Source: Pseudomonas marginalis (GTDB lineage Bacteria; Pseudomonadota; Gammaproteobacteria; Pseudomonadales; Pseudomonadaceae). From it: a DNA stretch of 64,000 bases. The first letter of the stretch is position 1; every line of letters begins with the position of its first letter. Below, in pieces: positions 45,463 through 54,517 of this stretch. The notes under the pieces are model-generated. The model saw nothing but the letters and a program-made list of their open reading frames with translations. It searched no databases and was not told the DNA's origin. Made by a program: the position numbers and the translations under genes. The stretch spans positions 6,306,001 through 6,370,000 of the forward strand of contig NZ_JALJWV010000001.1 of assembly GCF_024169655.1 (NCBI RefSeq), given 5' to 3'.

Positions 45463-45649
45463 GTAGGCGTTTACGGCATTAGACGTCGCCCCCTTGCATG
45501 GGAATAGTTGCGCCTTTTTTCGCCTGCCAGTAAGCCATTTCGGCCATGCGGCGGTGACTTTCTACGGAGGCAGATGCACACACTTTTTCGCTTCCGAGCG
45601 TTGCAGCTGGCGCATTTGCCTTAAGTTCACTTGAAGTAAGGGTAATGAC

Positions 45650-46981
45650 ATGAAGAAGGCAAAGCTAAGCCTCGCCTGGCAGATCCTCATCGGTTTGGTG
45701 CTGGGGATCGCAATCGGCGCCGTGCTCAACCATTTCAGTGCTGAAAAGGCCTGGTGGATCAGCAACGTGCTGCAGCCGGCGGGCGATATCTTTATCCGCC
45801 TGATCAAGATGATCGTGATCCCGATTGTGATTTCCTCGCTGATCGTCGGCATTGCCGGTGTAGGCGATGCGAAAAAGCTCGGTCGAATCGGCGTCAAAAC
45901 CATTCTTTACTTCGAGGTCGTCACCACCATCGCCATCGTGGTCGGCCTGTTGCTGGCCAACCTGTTCCACCCTGGCACGGGCATCGACATGAGTTCCCTG
46001 GGTACGGTGGATATCTCCAAGTACCAGGCGACTGCGGCGGAGGTGCAGCATGAACATGCGTTCGTCCAGACCATCCTCAACCTGATCCCGTCGAACATCT
46101 TTGCCGCCGTCGCGCGTGGCGAGATGCTGCCGATCATCTTCTTCTCCGTGCTGTTCGGCCTGGGCCTGTCGAGCCTCAAGCCTGAGCTGCGCGAGCCGTT
46201 GGTGACGATGTTCCAGGGCGTGTCCGAGAGCATGTTCAAAGTCACCCACATGATCATGAAGTACGCGCCTATCGGTGTGTTCGCGCTGATCGCGGTGACC
46301 GTCGCCAACTTCGGCTTCGCCTCTCTGCTGCCATTGGCCAAGCTGGTGATTCTGGTTTACGTCGCCATCCTGTTCTTTGCCTTTGTGATCCTGGGCCTGA
46401 TCGCACGCCTGTTTGGCTTCTCGGTGATCAAGCTGATGCGCATCTTCAAGGATGAGCTGGTGCTGGCCTACTCCACCGCCAGTTCCGAAACCGTGCTGCC
46501 GCGGGTGATCGAGAAGATGGAAGCCTACGGCGCGCCGAAGGCCATCTGCAGCTTCGTGGTGCCGACCGGTTATTCGTTCAACCTCGATGGTTCGACTCTG
46601 TACCAGAGCATCGCGGCGATCTTTATCGCGCAGTTGTATGGCATCGACCTGTCGGTCGGCCAGCAACTGATGCTGGTGCTGACCCTGATGGTCACCTCCA
46701 AAGGCATCGCCGGTGTCCCGGGTGTGTCCTTCGTGGTGTTGCTGGCCACCCTGGGCAGCGTGGGCATTCCATTGGAAGGCCTGGCGTTCATTGCCGGTGT
46801 CGACCGCATCATGGACATGGCGCGTACCGCCCTCAACGTGATCGGCAACGCCCTGGCTGTGTTGGTCATCTCCCGTTGGGAAGGCATGTACGACGATGCC
46901 AAGGGCGAGCGCTACTGGAACTCCCTGCCGCACTGGCGCACCAAGCAAGTGTTGCCGGTCGGCGAGGCCAGCCGCGGCTGA
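45650..46981 (+). CDS. gltP: glutamate/aspartate:proton symporter (DAACS family)
   Basis: A 443-residue membrane protein with about eight helices plus two re-entrant loops. The family motif is FVVPTGYSFNLDGSTLY (Asn-Leu-Asp-Gly in TM7/HP) with the HP1 serine-rich stretch AYSTASSETVLP and HP2 near SKGIAGVPGVSFVVL. It imports glutamate and aspartate with cations. The start has a weak site (TAAGGG). It is followed by a strong terminator and corresponds to PA5479 of PAO1. Confidence 0.94.
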   Translation: MKKAKLSLAWQILIGLVLGIAIGAVLNHFSAEKAWWISNVLQPAGDIFIRLIKMIVIPIVISSLIVGIAGVGDAKKLGRIGVKTILYFEVVTTIAIVVGLLLANLFHPGTGIDMSSLGTVDISKYQATAAEVQHEHAFVQTILNLIPSNIFAAVARGEMLPIIFFSVLFGLGLSSLKPELREPLVTMFQGVSESMFKVTHMIMKYAPIGVFALIAVTVANFGFASLLPLAKLVILVYVAILFFAFVILGLIARLFGFSVIKLMRIFKDELVLAYSTASSETVLPRVIEKMEAYGAPKAICSFVVPTGYSFNLDGSTLYQSIAAIFIAQLYGIDLSVGQQLMLVLTLMVTSKGIAGVPGVSFVVLLATLGSVGIPLEGLAFIAGVDRIMDMARTALNVIGNALAVLVISRWEGMYDDAKGERYWNSLPHWRTKQVLPVGEASRG

Positions 46982-46997
46982 GGTCTGCCTGATGCGC

Positions 46998-47030
46998 ACA
47001 AACCCCGGGAAATCCGGGGTTTGTCGTTTC
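46998..47030 (+). terminator. intrinsic terminator after gltP
   Basis: ACAAACCCCGG-GAAAT-CCGGGGTTTGT: an 11-bp perfect stem followed by CGTTTC. The T-run is short, but the stem is strong. Confidence 0.8.
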
Positions 47031-47076
47031 TGTCAGCCCCGCTATCATTCGCCCCATCTTTCGGGGGATTCAACTG

Positions 47077-48306
47077 ATGCTCAATGGCCTGTGGCTTGGC
47101 TTCTTTGTCGTGGCAATGGTGTCAGCACTGGCGCAATGGCTGGTCGGCGGTAACGCCGGGATTTTTGCGGCGATGGTGGAAAGCATTTTCGCCATGGCCA
47201 AATTGTCGGTGGAGGTCATGGTGCTGTTGTTCGGCACGCTGACGTTATGGCTGGGCTTTTTGCGCATCGCCGAAAAAGCCGGGATCGTCGACTGGCTGGC
47301 CAAGGCCCTCGGCCCACTGTTTCGTCGGCTGATGCCGGAAGTGCCGGCCGGCCACCCGGCCATCGGCTTGATCACCCTCAACTTCGCTGCCAACGGCCTG
47401 GGCCTGGACAACGCTGCCACGCCCATCGGCCTGAAAGCCATGAAAGCGTTGCAGGAACTCAACCCGATCCCCAATACCGCGAGTAACGCGCAGATTCTGT
47501 TCCTGGTGCTCAACGCGTCCTCGCTGACGCTGTTGCCGGTGACCATCTTCATGTACCGCGCCCAGCAAGGCGCAGCCGACCCGACGCTGGTGTTTTTGCC
47601 GATCCTACTGGCCACCAGCGCATCGACCCTGACGGGCCTGCTCTCGGTGGCGGTGATGCAGCGCCTGCGGCTGTGGGACCCGGTGGTGCTGGCCTATTTG
47701 ATCCCGGGCGCATTGGTGCTGGGCGGCTTCATGGCGGTGCTGGCGACCTTGTCCGCCACGGCGCTGGCCGGGTTGTCGTCGATCCTTGGCAACCTGACGC
47801 TGTTTGGCCTGATCATGCTGTTCCTGCTGGTCGGCGCGTTGCGCAAGGTGAAGGTGTACGAGGCGTTTGTCGAAGGGGCCAAAGAGGGCTTCGACGTCGC
47901 CAAGAACCTGCTGCCGTATCTGGTGGCGATGCTCTGCGCGGTGGGCGTGTTGCGCGCATCCGGTGCGCTGGACTTTGGCCTGGAAGGCATTCGTCATGTG
48001 GTCGCCTGGACCGGCATGGACACGCGCTTCGTCGACGCGTTGCCGACGGCGATGGTCAAGCCGTTCTCCGGCAGTGCCGCGCGGGCGATGTTGATCGAGA
48101 CCATGCAGACCCAGGGCGTCGACAGCTTCCCGGCGTTGGTGGCGGCGACGGTTCAGGGCAGTACCGAGACCACCTTCTATGTATTGGCGGTGTATTTCGG
48201 CTCGGTGGGCATCCAGCGGGCAAGGCATGCGGTGGGTTGTGCGTTGCTGGCGGAGTTTGCCGGTGTGGTGGCGGCGATTGCGGTGTGCTACTGGTTCTTT
48301 GGTTAA
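47077..48306 (+). CDS. nucleoside-recognition (SpmA/SpmB-like) membrane protein
   Basis: A 409-residue membrane protein that joins SpmA-like and SpmB-like halves. The first half has FGTLTLWLGFLRIAEKAG and LNFAANGLGLDNAATPIGLKAM, the second has VAMLCAVGVLRASGALD and AATVQGSTETTFYVLAVYFG, both typical 'nucleoside recognition' (Gate) segments. The substrate is unknown; in sporulating bacteria SpmA/SpmB are needed for core dehydration. The start is a few bases after GGGGGA. It corresponds to PA5478. Confidence 0.9.
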   Translation: MLNGLWLGFFVVAMVSALAQWLVGGNAGIFAAMVESIFAMAKLSVEVMVLLFGTLTLWLGFLRIAEKAGIVDWLAKALGPLFRRLMPEVPAGHPAIGLITLNFAANGLGLDNAATPIGLKAMKALQELNPIPNTASNAQILFLVLNASSLTLLPVTIFMYRAQQGAADPTLVFLPILLATSASTLTGLLSVAVMQRLRLWDPVVLAYLIPGALVLGGFMAVLATLSATALAGLSSILGNLTLFGLIMLFLLVGALRKVKVYEAFVEGAKEGFDVAKNLLPYLVAMLCAVGVLRASGALDFGLEGIRHVVAWTGMDTRFVDALPTAMVKPFSGSAARAMLIETMQTQGVDSFPALVAATVQGSTETTFYVLAVYFGSVGIQRARHAVGCALLAEFAGVVAAIAVCYWFFG

Positions 48307-48312
48307 GGCTTG

Positions 48313-48420
48313 GATGGCTATCGGGGGCAAGTCGAATCGTCGCACCGCCCCTCCCACATTTGACCGTATTCATCCTGACAAAACGCGGTTAAATGTGGGA
48401 GGGAGCTTGCTCCCGATGAG
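48313..48420. repeat. REPIN
   Basis: Inverted REP copies (GGGGGCAAGT...CCCCTCCCACATTTGAC at 48325-48365 and AAATGTGGGAGGGAGCTTGCTCCC at about 48389-48413), the left one degenerate. They lie between convergent genes. Confidence 0.8.
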
Positions 48421-48424
48421 GCCC

Positions 48425-49036
48425 TCAGCGTTTCGGCGCAGTGTTGCCTTGCACCACCACCCAATCCACCACCTGCTTGTTCAACTGATCCCCCGCCAGC
48501 CCAAACCCGGCCACCACCGCTGGCACTTTGTTGTCGCTGACCGGCTGGCGCACTTCAAACCGTCGGCTCGCAATGATCCGCTGATCACTCCCACGCACCA
48601 GCCGCGCATCCAGGCGAATCACCACTTCCACCGCGCTGTCGCGGTATTCGCTCTGGAACGCCTGCAATTGCCCGCCCAGCTCGTAGTCGGCCTGCAGGTT
48701 GGTCTCGTCGCTGCTCAGCAACGTCACCCGGCCATCGCGCTGGAAGCCGTCCATGAAGCGGTTGCGTAGCAGCACCGGTGCCGAGTCGCTCCAGCGTGAG
48801 TTGGCGTAGCTGCTGATCAGATCACCCCGGGGCACCACGGCAATGCGCGAGCTGTCGAGGAACTCGCTGGTCTGCGGCTTGGTCACGCGCAGCGACCAGG
48901 CTACCGGCGCCGCTTGGGCGGCCGCCGGGGCCGAGGCCAGGCGGTAGACGTCTGACGGGTTGGGACTGGGCAGGATCGAGCACGCGCCGATCAGCACCAG
49001 CGCCACGGGGGCGATCAGTTGGTAAGCACGCTTCAT
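48425..49036 (-). CDS. PqiC/YmbA-like ABC transport auxiliary lipoprotein
   Basis: A 203-residue lipoprotein (lipobox LIGAC) of the PqiC family (DUF330), with the segments SDVYRLA and YANSRWSDSAPVLLRNRF, and a beta-rich C-terminal part. Such lipoproteins tether MCE transport systems to the outer membrane. The start overlaps the stop of the MCE gene by four bases. It is the last of four co-directional genes for a lipid-type transporter. Confidence 0.88.
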   Translation of the reverse strand: MKRAYQLIAPVALVLIGACSILPSPNPSDVYRLASAPAAAQAAPVAWSLRVTKPQTSEFLDSSRIAVVPRGDLISSYANSRWSDSAPVLLRNRFMDGFQRDGRVTLLSSDETNLQADYELGGQLQAFQSEYRDSAVEVVIRLDARLVRGSDQRIIASRRFEVRQPVSDNKVPAVVAGFGLAGDQLNKQVVDWVVVQGNTAPKR

Positions 49037-49971
49037 GGCGTGAACTCCTTGTTCTTGTCGCTGCCCAGCAGGTAACCGCTGGGGTTGGCTTCCAGGCGGC
49101 GGGAGATGGCGCGCAGCGAACCGAGGGTTTCGCGCAGTTCGCGCACGGCCGGCGCCAGTTCGTTGAGGCCCTGCATGCCGCTGTTCACCGCGTTCTTGTT
49201 ATCGGTCAGCAAGGTGTTGATGGTCGCAGTGCTTTGCTCAAGGGATTTCATCGCCTGCTCGGCGCTGCCGAAGACCTGCCTGCCTTGATCGTTGAGCAGG
49301 CCGTTGGCATTGCGCATCAGCGCGGTGGTCTGCTCGAGGGCGGCACCGGCCTGCTTGCTGACCTGCATCAGTTGCTGCATCACCACTTTGATATCGCCGC
49401 GCTGGTCGGCAATCGCGCCGGTGGTTTGTTCCAGATGGTCCAGGGTGTTGCTGATGCGCTCGACATTCTGCGCGGAGAACATGTCGTTGGCGTTGTGCAG
49501 CAGCAGGTTGATGCTGGTCATCAGGTCGTTACTGTTGTTCAGCAACCGCGCAATAGGTGATGGCGAGGCGATGATCTCCGGCAGGTCGCCGCCCTTGCCT
49601 TTGAGTGTCGGGCTTTGCGGTGTGCCGCCGCTGAGCTGGATGATCGAGGTGCCGGTGATGCCGGTCAGGGCCAGCTTGGCCTGGGTGTCTTCCTTGATCG
49701 GCGTCTGCCCGGAAAGGCGGATGCGCGCGAGCACGCGGCGCGGGTCTTTGGGGTCCAGGCGCAGGCTGATGACATCGCCCACCTTGATCCCGCTGTACTG
49801 CACCGAGCTGCCCTGGGACAGGCCGCTGACCGCTTCGTTGAAAATCACTTCGTAGTCCTGGAACGCGGTGTCGACGCTGGACTTGGCCAGCCACAGGCCA
49901 AACAGCATCGCGCCGACCACCACAATCACGCTGAACAGACCGATCATCACATGATGGGCTCGGGTTTCCAT
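49033..49971 (-). CDS. MCE-domain substrate-binding protein (MlaD-like)
   Basis: A 312-residue protein with an N-terminal TM helix (about 11-32) and an MCE domain (~40-120, SGLSQGSSVQYSGIKVGDV). The rest is a long helical/coiled region with repeated Gln and Asn. MCE rings conduct lipids across the periplasm. I start at the ATG at 49971; the frame to 50082 lacks support. Its TM anchors it to the permease complex. Confidence 0.9.
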   Translation of the reverse strand: METRAHHVMIGLFSVIVVVGAMLFGLWLAKSSVDTAFQDYEVIFNEAVSGLSQGSSVQYSGIKVGDVISLRLDPKDPRRVLARIRLSGQTPIKEDTQAKLALTGITGTSIIQLSGGTPQSPTLKGKGGDLPEIIASPSPIARLLNNSNDLMTSINLLLHNANDMFSAQNVERISNTLDHLEQTTGAIADQRGDIKVVMQQLMQVSKQAGAALEQTTALMRNANGLLNDQGRQVFGSAEQAMKSLEQSTATINTLLTDNKNAVNSGMQGLNELAPAVRELRETLGSLRAISRRLEANPSGYLLGSDKNKEFTP

Positions 49972-49972
49972 G

Positions 49973-50776
49973 TCATACCTCGTTGAGCGGTTGAGCGGCA
50001 TCCAATGCCGCGCGGCCCCGGGGGCCGTGGAAATATTCGTGAATCCAGGCGTCGTCGGTTTCCGAGACGACATCGATGGCATCGGCCACCAGCACTTTCT
50101 TCTGCGCCAGCACCGCGACGCGGTCGGTGATGGTGTACAGCGTGTCCAGGTCGTGGGTGACCAGGAACACGCTCAGGCCCAGCGCATCGCGCAGGGTCAG
50201 GATCAGTTGGTCGAATTGCGCGGCGCCGATCGGGTCGAGCCCGGCGGTGGGTTCGTCGAGGAACAGAATGTCCGGGTCCAGCGCCAGGGCACGGGCCAGG
50301 GCCGCGCGCTTGATCATGCCGCCGGACAGCGACGCCGGGTATTTGTCGGCCGCCGACAGCGGCAACCCGGCCAAAGCCAATTTGACTGCGGCCAGGTGCT
50401 CGGCGTCGGCGCGGCTCAGGCCGGCGTGTTCGATCAGCGGCAGCGCGACGTTCTCGGTCACCGTCAGCGAGGAAAACAGCGCGCCCTTCTGGAACAGCAC
50501 GCCAAAGCGCCGTTCCACCAGCGAGCGCGCCTGCTCCGGCAGGTTCGACAAGTCCTTGCCGAATACCCGCACCTCGCCTGCGCTGGGCCGACGCAGGCCG
50601 ACGATGCTGCGCAACAGCACCGACTTACCGCTGCCGGAGCCGCCAACCACGGCGAGGATTTCGCCCTTGTACAGATCCAGGTCGAGGTTTTCGTGCACGC
50701 TCTGGCTGCCAAAGCGATTGCACAGCCCACGGACTTCGATCACCGCCTCGCTGGGCGCTCGGTGTAGGCGACTCAC
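49973..50776 (-). CDS. ABC transporter ATP-binding protein (MlaF-like)
   Basis: A 267-residue ATPase of the Mla/Mkl family with Walker A GGSGSGKSVL, signature LSGGMIKRAALARAL and Walker B ILFLDEPTAGLDP. The permease stop and its GTG start overlap (GTGA), which decides the start at 50776. It powers lipid transport with the MlaE-like permease and MCE protein encoded next to it. Confidence 0.92.
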   Translation of the reverse strand: MSRLHRAPSEAVIEVRGLCNRFGSQSVHENLDLDLYKGEILAVVGGSGSGKSVLLRSIVGLRRPSAGEVRVFGKDLSNLPEQARSLVERRFGVLFQKGALFSSLTVTENVALPLIEHAGLSRADAEHLAAVKLALAGLPLSAADKYPASLSGGMIKRAALARALALDPDILFLDEPTAGLDPIGAAQFDQLILTLRDALGLSVFLVTHDLDTLYTITDRVAVLAQKKVLVADAIDVVSETDDAWIHEYFHGPRGRAALDAAQPLNEV

Positions 50777-51948
50777 CAGCCCATCTCCATGAAGAACAAC
50801 GCGGCGACCGCATCGAGCACGATCACCACAAAGATCGATTGCACCACGCTGGAGGTGGTATGGGCGCCGACCGACTCGGCGCTGCCGCTGACCTTGAAGC
50901 CTTCCAGGCAACCAATGGCGGCGATCAGGAAGGCGAAGAACGGCGCTTTCACCATGCCCACCAGGAAATGCTTCACACCAATGTCCGACTGCAGCAGCGA
51001 GAGGAACATCGCCGGCGAAATATCCAGGGTCAGCGCACACACCACCCCGCCGCCGACAATCCCCGAGAGCATCGCCAGGAACGTCAGCATCGGCAGCGAC
51101 ACCAGCAGGGCCAGCACGCGGGGCAAGACCAGCAGCTCCATCGGGTCCAGGCCCAGGGTGCGGATGGCGTCGATTTCTTCGTTGGCCTTCATCGAGCCGA
51201 TTTGCGCGGTAAAGGCACTGGCGGTGCGGCCGGCGATCAGGATCGCGGTCAGCAAGACGCCGAATTCCCGTAGGAAGGAGAACGCCACCAGGTCCACGGT
51301 GAAAATCGTCGCGCCAAAGCTCTTGAGCACCGTGGCGCCGAGGAACGCCACCACGGCGCCCACCAGAAACGTCAGCAAGGCGACGATGGGCGCGGCGTCG
51401 AGGCCGGTCTGTTCGATATGCGCAACCATCGGCGTCACGCGCCAGCGTTTGGGCCGGAAAATGCTGCGGGCAAAGGTTTCAAGGATCAGGCCGATAAAGC
51501 CCAGCAGCTTTTTGCTGTCCAGCCACACCGCATCCACCGCGGCGCCGATGCGCGCCAGCACCTGGATGCCGGTGGCCTCTTCCGGGGCTTTTTCCGGTAC
51601 GCAGAAATCGTTCAGGGAGCGGTAGACGGTCTTGAGCAGTGCGCGGTCGGCGGCGGACAGGCTGCAGTCGGTTTGCTCGGCGGATTGCTCGATACGCTCC
51701 GGACCCAGCAGCTCCACCAGCAGTGAGGCGCCGGCTGTGTCGAGGGCGCCGAGGCCATTGAGGTCGACGCGGGCACCGGCGTCGTATCCGCCGTCGAGCT
51801 TGTCCGACAGTTTCTTCAGGTTTGTGTAGTGGGCAAGCGTCCAGTCCCCCGTAATCCTGAGTAACGGGGGGGCGGTGGACGTATCGAGGTGGGCTGTGCC
51901 GGCCGAGGTACGAGTGGTCATAAGCTCCGAGCTTGTCTGGCTATCCAC
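50773..51948 (-). CDS. MlaE-family permease with fused STAS domain
   Basis: A 391-residue protein. The C-terminal ~255 residues are a permease with five helices and MlaE signatures (FGATIFTVDLVAFSFLREFG, SMKANEEIDAIRTLG). The N-terminal ~110 residues resemble a STAS domain (VDLNGLGALDTAGASLLVELL), the role MlaB plays as a separate protein in enterics. ATG choices are 51948 or 51921; both are weakly supported. It heads the mla/pqi-like operon. Confidence 0.9.
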   Translation of the reverse strand: MDSQTSSELMTTRTSAGTAHLDTSTAPPLLRITGDWTLAHYTNLKKLSDKLDGGYDAGARVDLNGLGALDTAGASLLVELLGPERIEQSAEQTDCSLSAADRALLKTVYRSLNDFCVPEKAPEEATGIQVLARIGAAVDAVWLDSKKLLGFIGLILETFARSIFRPKRWRVTPMVAHIEQTGLDAAPIVALLTFLVGAVVAFLGATVLKSFGATIFTVDLVAFSFLREFGVLLTAILIAGRTASAFTAQIGSMKANEEIDAIRTLGLDPMELLVLPRVLALLVSLPMLTFLAMLSGIVGGGVVCALTLDISPAMFLSLLQSDIGVKHFLVGMVKAPFFAFLIAAIGCLEGFKVSGSAESVGAHTTSSVVQSIFVVIVLDAVAALFFMEMGW

Positions 51949-51975
51949 AATGCCTACGTAATAGCACGATACAGC

Positions 51976-53007
51976 CTACTTTGGGTTGTCCGTTTGTGCT
52001 GTGTCAGTCACTTTGAAACGCAGCACACCGATCACCTGCCCGTCTTCGGTCAGCACCCGGACTTGCCAGCGCCCCACGGCGTCGGCCGGGAAGTTCTGCT
52101 TGTGGGTCCAGGCGCGGTAGCCTTCTTTGCGCCCGCCGTGGATATCCAGGGCTATGCGGTCGACCTCCTTGCCGTTGAATTTCCACACATGGTAGATCCG
52201 CTCCTCCAGCCCGCGCGGGGCGTTGATGGCGGTATAGGCGTACAGCCCGCCGCCGCGCAGTTGGGCGGCGCTGACTTCTTTGAGATCGTCGCCTGGCGTG
52301 CGGTCTTGCAACTGGGTGCTGATCGCCACTTCAGTCATCCACAAGGTGGCCGGTGGCACCCAACTGCGTAGGAACCATCCGGCGCAGCCAATGGCGGCAG
52401 TGACCCCGAGCAGCATCGCCCAGCCTTTGAGACTGCGCAGCGGCAGGCTCACGGCCAGGCTCGGGATCGACAAGGCCATGGCCACGCCAAGGGCCAGCTT
52501 GTAACTCTCGGCAGTGGTCAGGTGCAGGATGATCGGCAGCGCGGTGAGCAGCGCGGCGAACAGGGTGAAGGTGTGCAAGGCGAGGAACAGCGAGCGTTTG
52601 GGCGCCAGCCACTTGTAATACAGCGGGTCGGTGATCGACACCAGCGCCGCCGCGCCGAGCAGCCCGGTGAAGATCGATTGGCCGCTGTTCCAGGCGGTGG
52701 TGATGAAAAAGAACGGCAGCACAAAAAACAGACTTTCCTGGTGGATCATCTGGGTGGCGTAACGCAGCAGCGGTTCGGGGATTTCGCGCTTGAAGACTTT
52801 GGTGAACAGCTGGGTAAAGCTGTTTTCCAGCATCAGCCACAACCAGCTCACCAGCATGATGACCGCGATCCAACTGGCCATGCCCTGCTGGCGGTCCACC
52901 AGGATGAAGCTGCTCACCCCCGAGATGAAGCCGCCGAGTGCGATCACCCCTGGGTAGCGTTTCATCAGTTCGAGGATGCGCTGGATGTAGTGGTTCAGGT
53001 TCGGCAT
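51976..53007 (-). CDS. DUF5924/DUF2914 membrane protein
   Basis: A 343-residue protein with an N-terminal half of about six to eight hydrophobic helices and a C-terminal periplasmic domain of ~115 residues with the DUF2914-type motif IYHVWKFNGKEVDRIALDIHGG. The family name is DUF5924. It is in the same direction as the MCE operon, 27 bases upstream, so co-transcription is likely. The biochemical role is unknown. Confidence 0.87.
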   Translation of the reverse strand: MPNLNHYIQRILELMKRYPGVIALGGFISGVSSFILVDRQQGMASWIAVIMLVSWLWLMLENSFTQLFTKVFKREIPEPLLRYATQMIHQESLFFVLPFFFITTAWNSGQSIFTGLLGAAALVSITDPLYYKWLAPKRSLFLALHTFTLFAALLTALPIILHLTTAESYKLALGVAMALSIPSLAVSLPLRSLKGWAMLLGVTAAIGCAGWFLRSWVPPATLWMTEVAISTQLQDRTPGDDLKEVSAAQLRGGGLYAYTAINAPRGLEERIYHVWKFNGKEVDRIALDIHGGRKEGYRAWTHKQNFPADAVGRWQVRVLTEDGQVIGVLRFKVTDTAQTDNPK

Positions 53008-53077
53008 TCGGCGGTCACAGTCTTTGTAAGAAAAATCTCCGACAGAATAACGCCTTAGCCCTGGGTGCGGTGCCTCA

Positions 53078-54460
53078 TTACGCGTTTCGTTTGCGATAAC
53101 TGCGCACGCCGATCAATACAATCGTGATCAGCCCGAGCACTCCGGCGCCGATCCCGTTCAGCAGGTCGTAGCTCAGCAGCGGTTTTTCGATGCGCCAGTA
53201 GCCCGGCTGCTTGAATAGCTCGCGCATGGCCTGGTTGGTTTGCGCCAGAGTCACGGCCTTGATGCGTTTGACCGGGTCGCTGAAGTGGCCGTTGTCGTAG
53301 TCGCCCGAGGCGCTCCAGTAATAGTCGGCCAGCGCGCTGTTGCCCTGCACGGCCCAGGCCTGGCGCGCGATGGTGGCGTGTTGGAGGCGGGCGAATGCCG
53401 CCGGGTCGAGGCCGTCCTTGAGCAGTTGGGCCTTGAGGTCTTGCAACACCTGTTCGGCTTCGGGGAGGGTTTCCCGTTCGAGGTCGGCATTCAGGCTGAG
53501 GAAACCGACGCCGCCGAGCACTTCGCGTTCGCTCCACGGGCCGTAGGACAAGCCGTGCTTGAGGCGCAGTTGGCGATACAGCGCCCAGTCGAGGTAGTCC
53601 TTGAGCAGGTCGTAGGTTTCGTCATGCTGCTCGTCGAGCACCGGCTCGGGGAACAGCCAGTGCAGTTTGGCGCCGTTGCCGACCCAGCCATGGATCAGGT
53701 CGCGACGGCTGGCAGCGGCGTGCTGGATTTCCGGCAGGGCCAAATGCTCGGTCGGCTCGACCGGGACGAGTTGGCCATAGGTGCGTTCCAGGTAGGCCGG
53801 CAGCAGCTTGTCGAGGTCGCCGACGATGATCAGCGTCATGTTGTTGGGGGCGTACCAGTTTTTACGCAGTTGCTCCAGTTGGTCGCGGGTCAACTGGTTG
53901 ACCTCGGCGCGTTCGGCGCACTTGAGGCCCAGTTCGACCGCCAATTGGTTGCTGGCGGTGTGGCCCAGGTCCTGGCGGTCCAGCAGGCGTTGCAGGTGCG
54001 AGTAATGGCCGCCGTCTTCGCGCTCGACTACCTGCTTGGCCGCGTTGATATGGGCGTCGGTCAGTTCGGTGCGGGTGAGGATCGCCCGTAGCAGGTCCAA
54101 GACCTTGCGCTGGTTTTGCGCGGGCGCCTCGATCACGAAGGTGGTGTCGGCATTGCTGGTGTAGGCGTTCCATTCGCCGCCCAGGGCTTGCATGCGTTCT
54201 TCGAGGTCGCCTTCGCCGCCGCCGTCGATACCGCTGAACAACAAGTGTTCGAGCAGGTGCGGCAGTTCCTTGTCTTCGCAACGGAAGTCATCCAGGCCCA
54301 CACCGACCACCAGGCGAATGGCAACATGCCCGCGTTCGGTGCCCGGCTTGAGCAGTAATTGCAGGCCGTTGGGCAAGGTGTAGCCTTCGACTTGCAGGCG
54401 GTCAAAGGCAAGGGCGTGTACAGAGCCCATGAGCAGGCAGGCGAATAACAGGCGACGCAT
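53078..54460 (-). CDS. M16-family metallopeptidase, membrane-anchored
   Basis: A 460-residue zinc peptidase of the pitrilysin family. After a signal peptide (LACLLMGSVHALA-like) comes the inverted zinc motif HLLEH with a distal Glu in the downstream EQVVERE-like helix, then the C-terminal M16 domain. A final hydrophobic helix (~430-450) plus basic RSYRKRNA suggests inner-membrane anchoring with the catalytic part in the periplasm. The substrate is unknown. Confidence 0.88.
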   Translation of the reverse strand: MRRLLFACLLMGSVHALAFDRLQVEGYTLPNGLQLLLKPGTERGHVAIRLVVGVGLDDFRCEDKELPHLLEHLLFSGIDGGGEGDLEERMQALGGEWNAYTSNADTTFVIEAPAQNQRKVLDLLRAILTRTELTDAHINAAKQVVEREDGGHYSHLQRLLDRQDLGHTASNQLAVELGLKCAERAEVNQLTRDQLEQLRKNWYAPNNMTLIIVGDLDKLLPAYLERTYGQLVPVEPTEHLALPEIQHAAASRRDLIHGWVGNGAKLHWLFPEPVLDEQHDETYDLLKDYLDWALYRQLRLKHGLSYGPWSEREVLGGVGFLSLNADLERETLPEAEQVLQDLKAQLLKDGLDPAAFARLQHATIARQAWAVQGNSALADYYWSASGDYDNGHFSDPVKRIKAVTLAQTNQAMRELFKQPGYWRIEKPLLSYDLLNGIGAGVLGLITIVLIGVRSYRKRNA

Positions 54461-54517
54461 AACTGGCTTCCTGGCGAGTGAGGTCAGTGTTAACTGACTT
54501 CACTGGCCGTCTTACGT

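Larger units (their letters stand above)
44920..45649. other. 730-bp gap with palindromic operator and no supported gene
   Basis: I see no credible gene between ivy and gltP; short frames such as 45220-45405 lack ribosome sites and family resemblance. The right half holds a perfect operator-like palindrome (45409-45428) and a hairpin (45445-45459) followed on the minus strand by CTTTTTTT. The GltP promoter should lie near 45500-45600, though no clear -35/-10 stands out. Confidence 0.6.

Noticed and set aside
45498..45518. GG-N10-GC spacing in ATGGGAATAGTTGCGCC upstream of gltP as a sigma54 promoter
   Set aside because: The -12 half lacks the TT before GC and the -24 half lacks the TGGCAC context, so the match is no better than chance.
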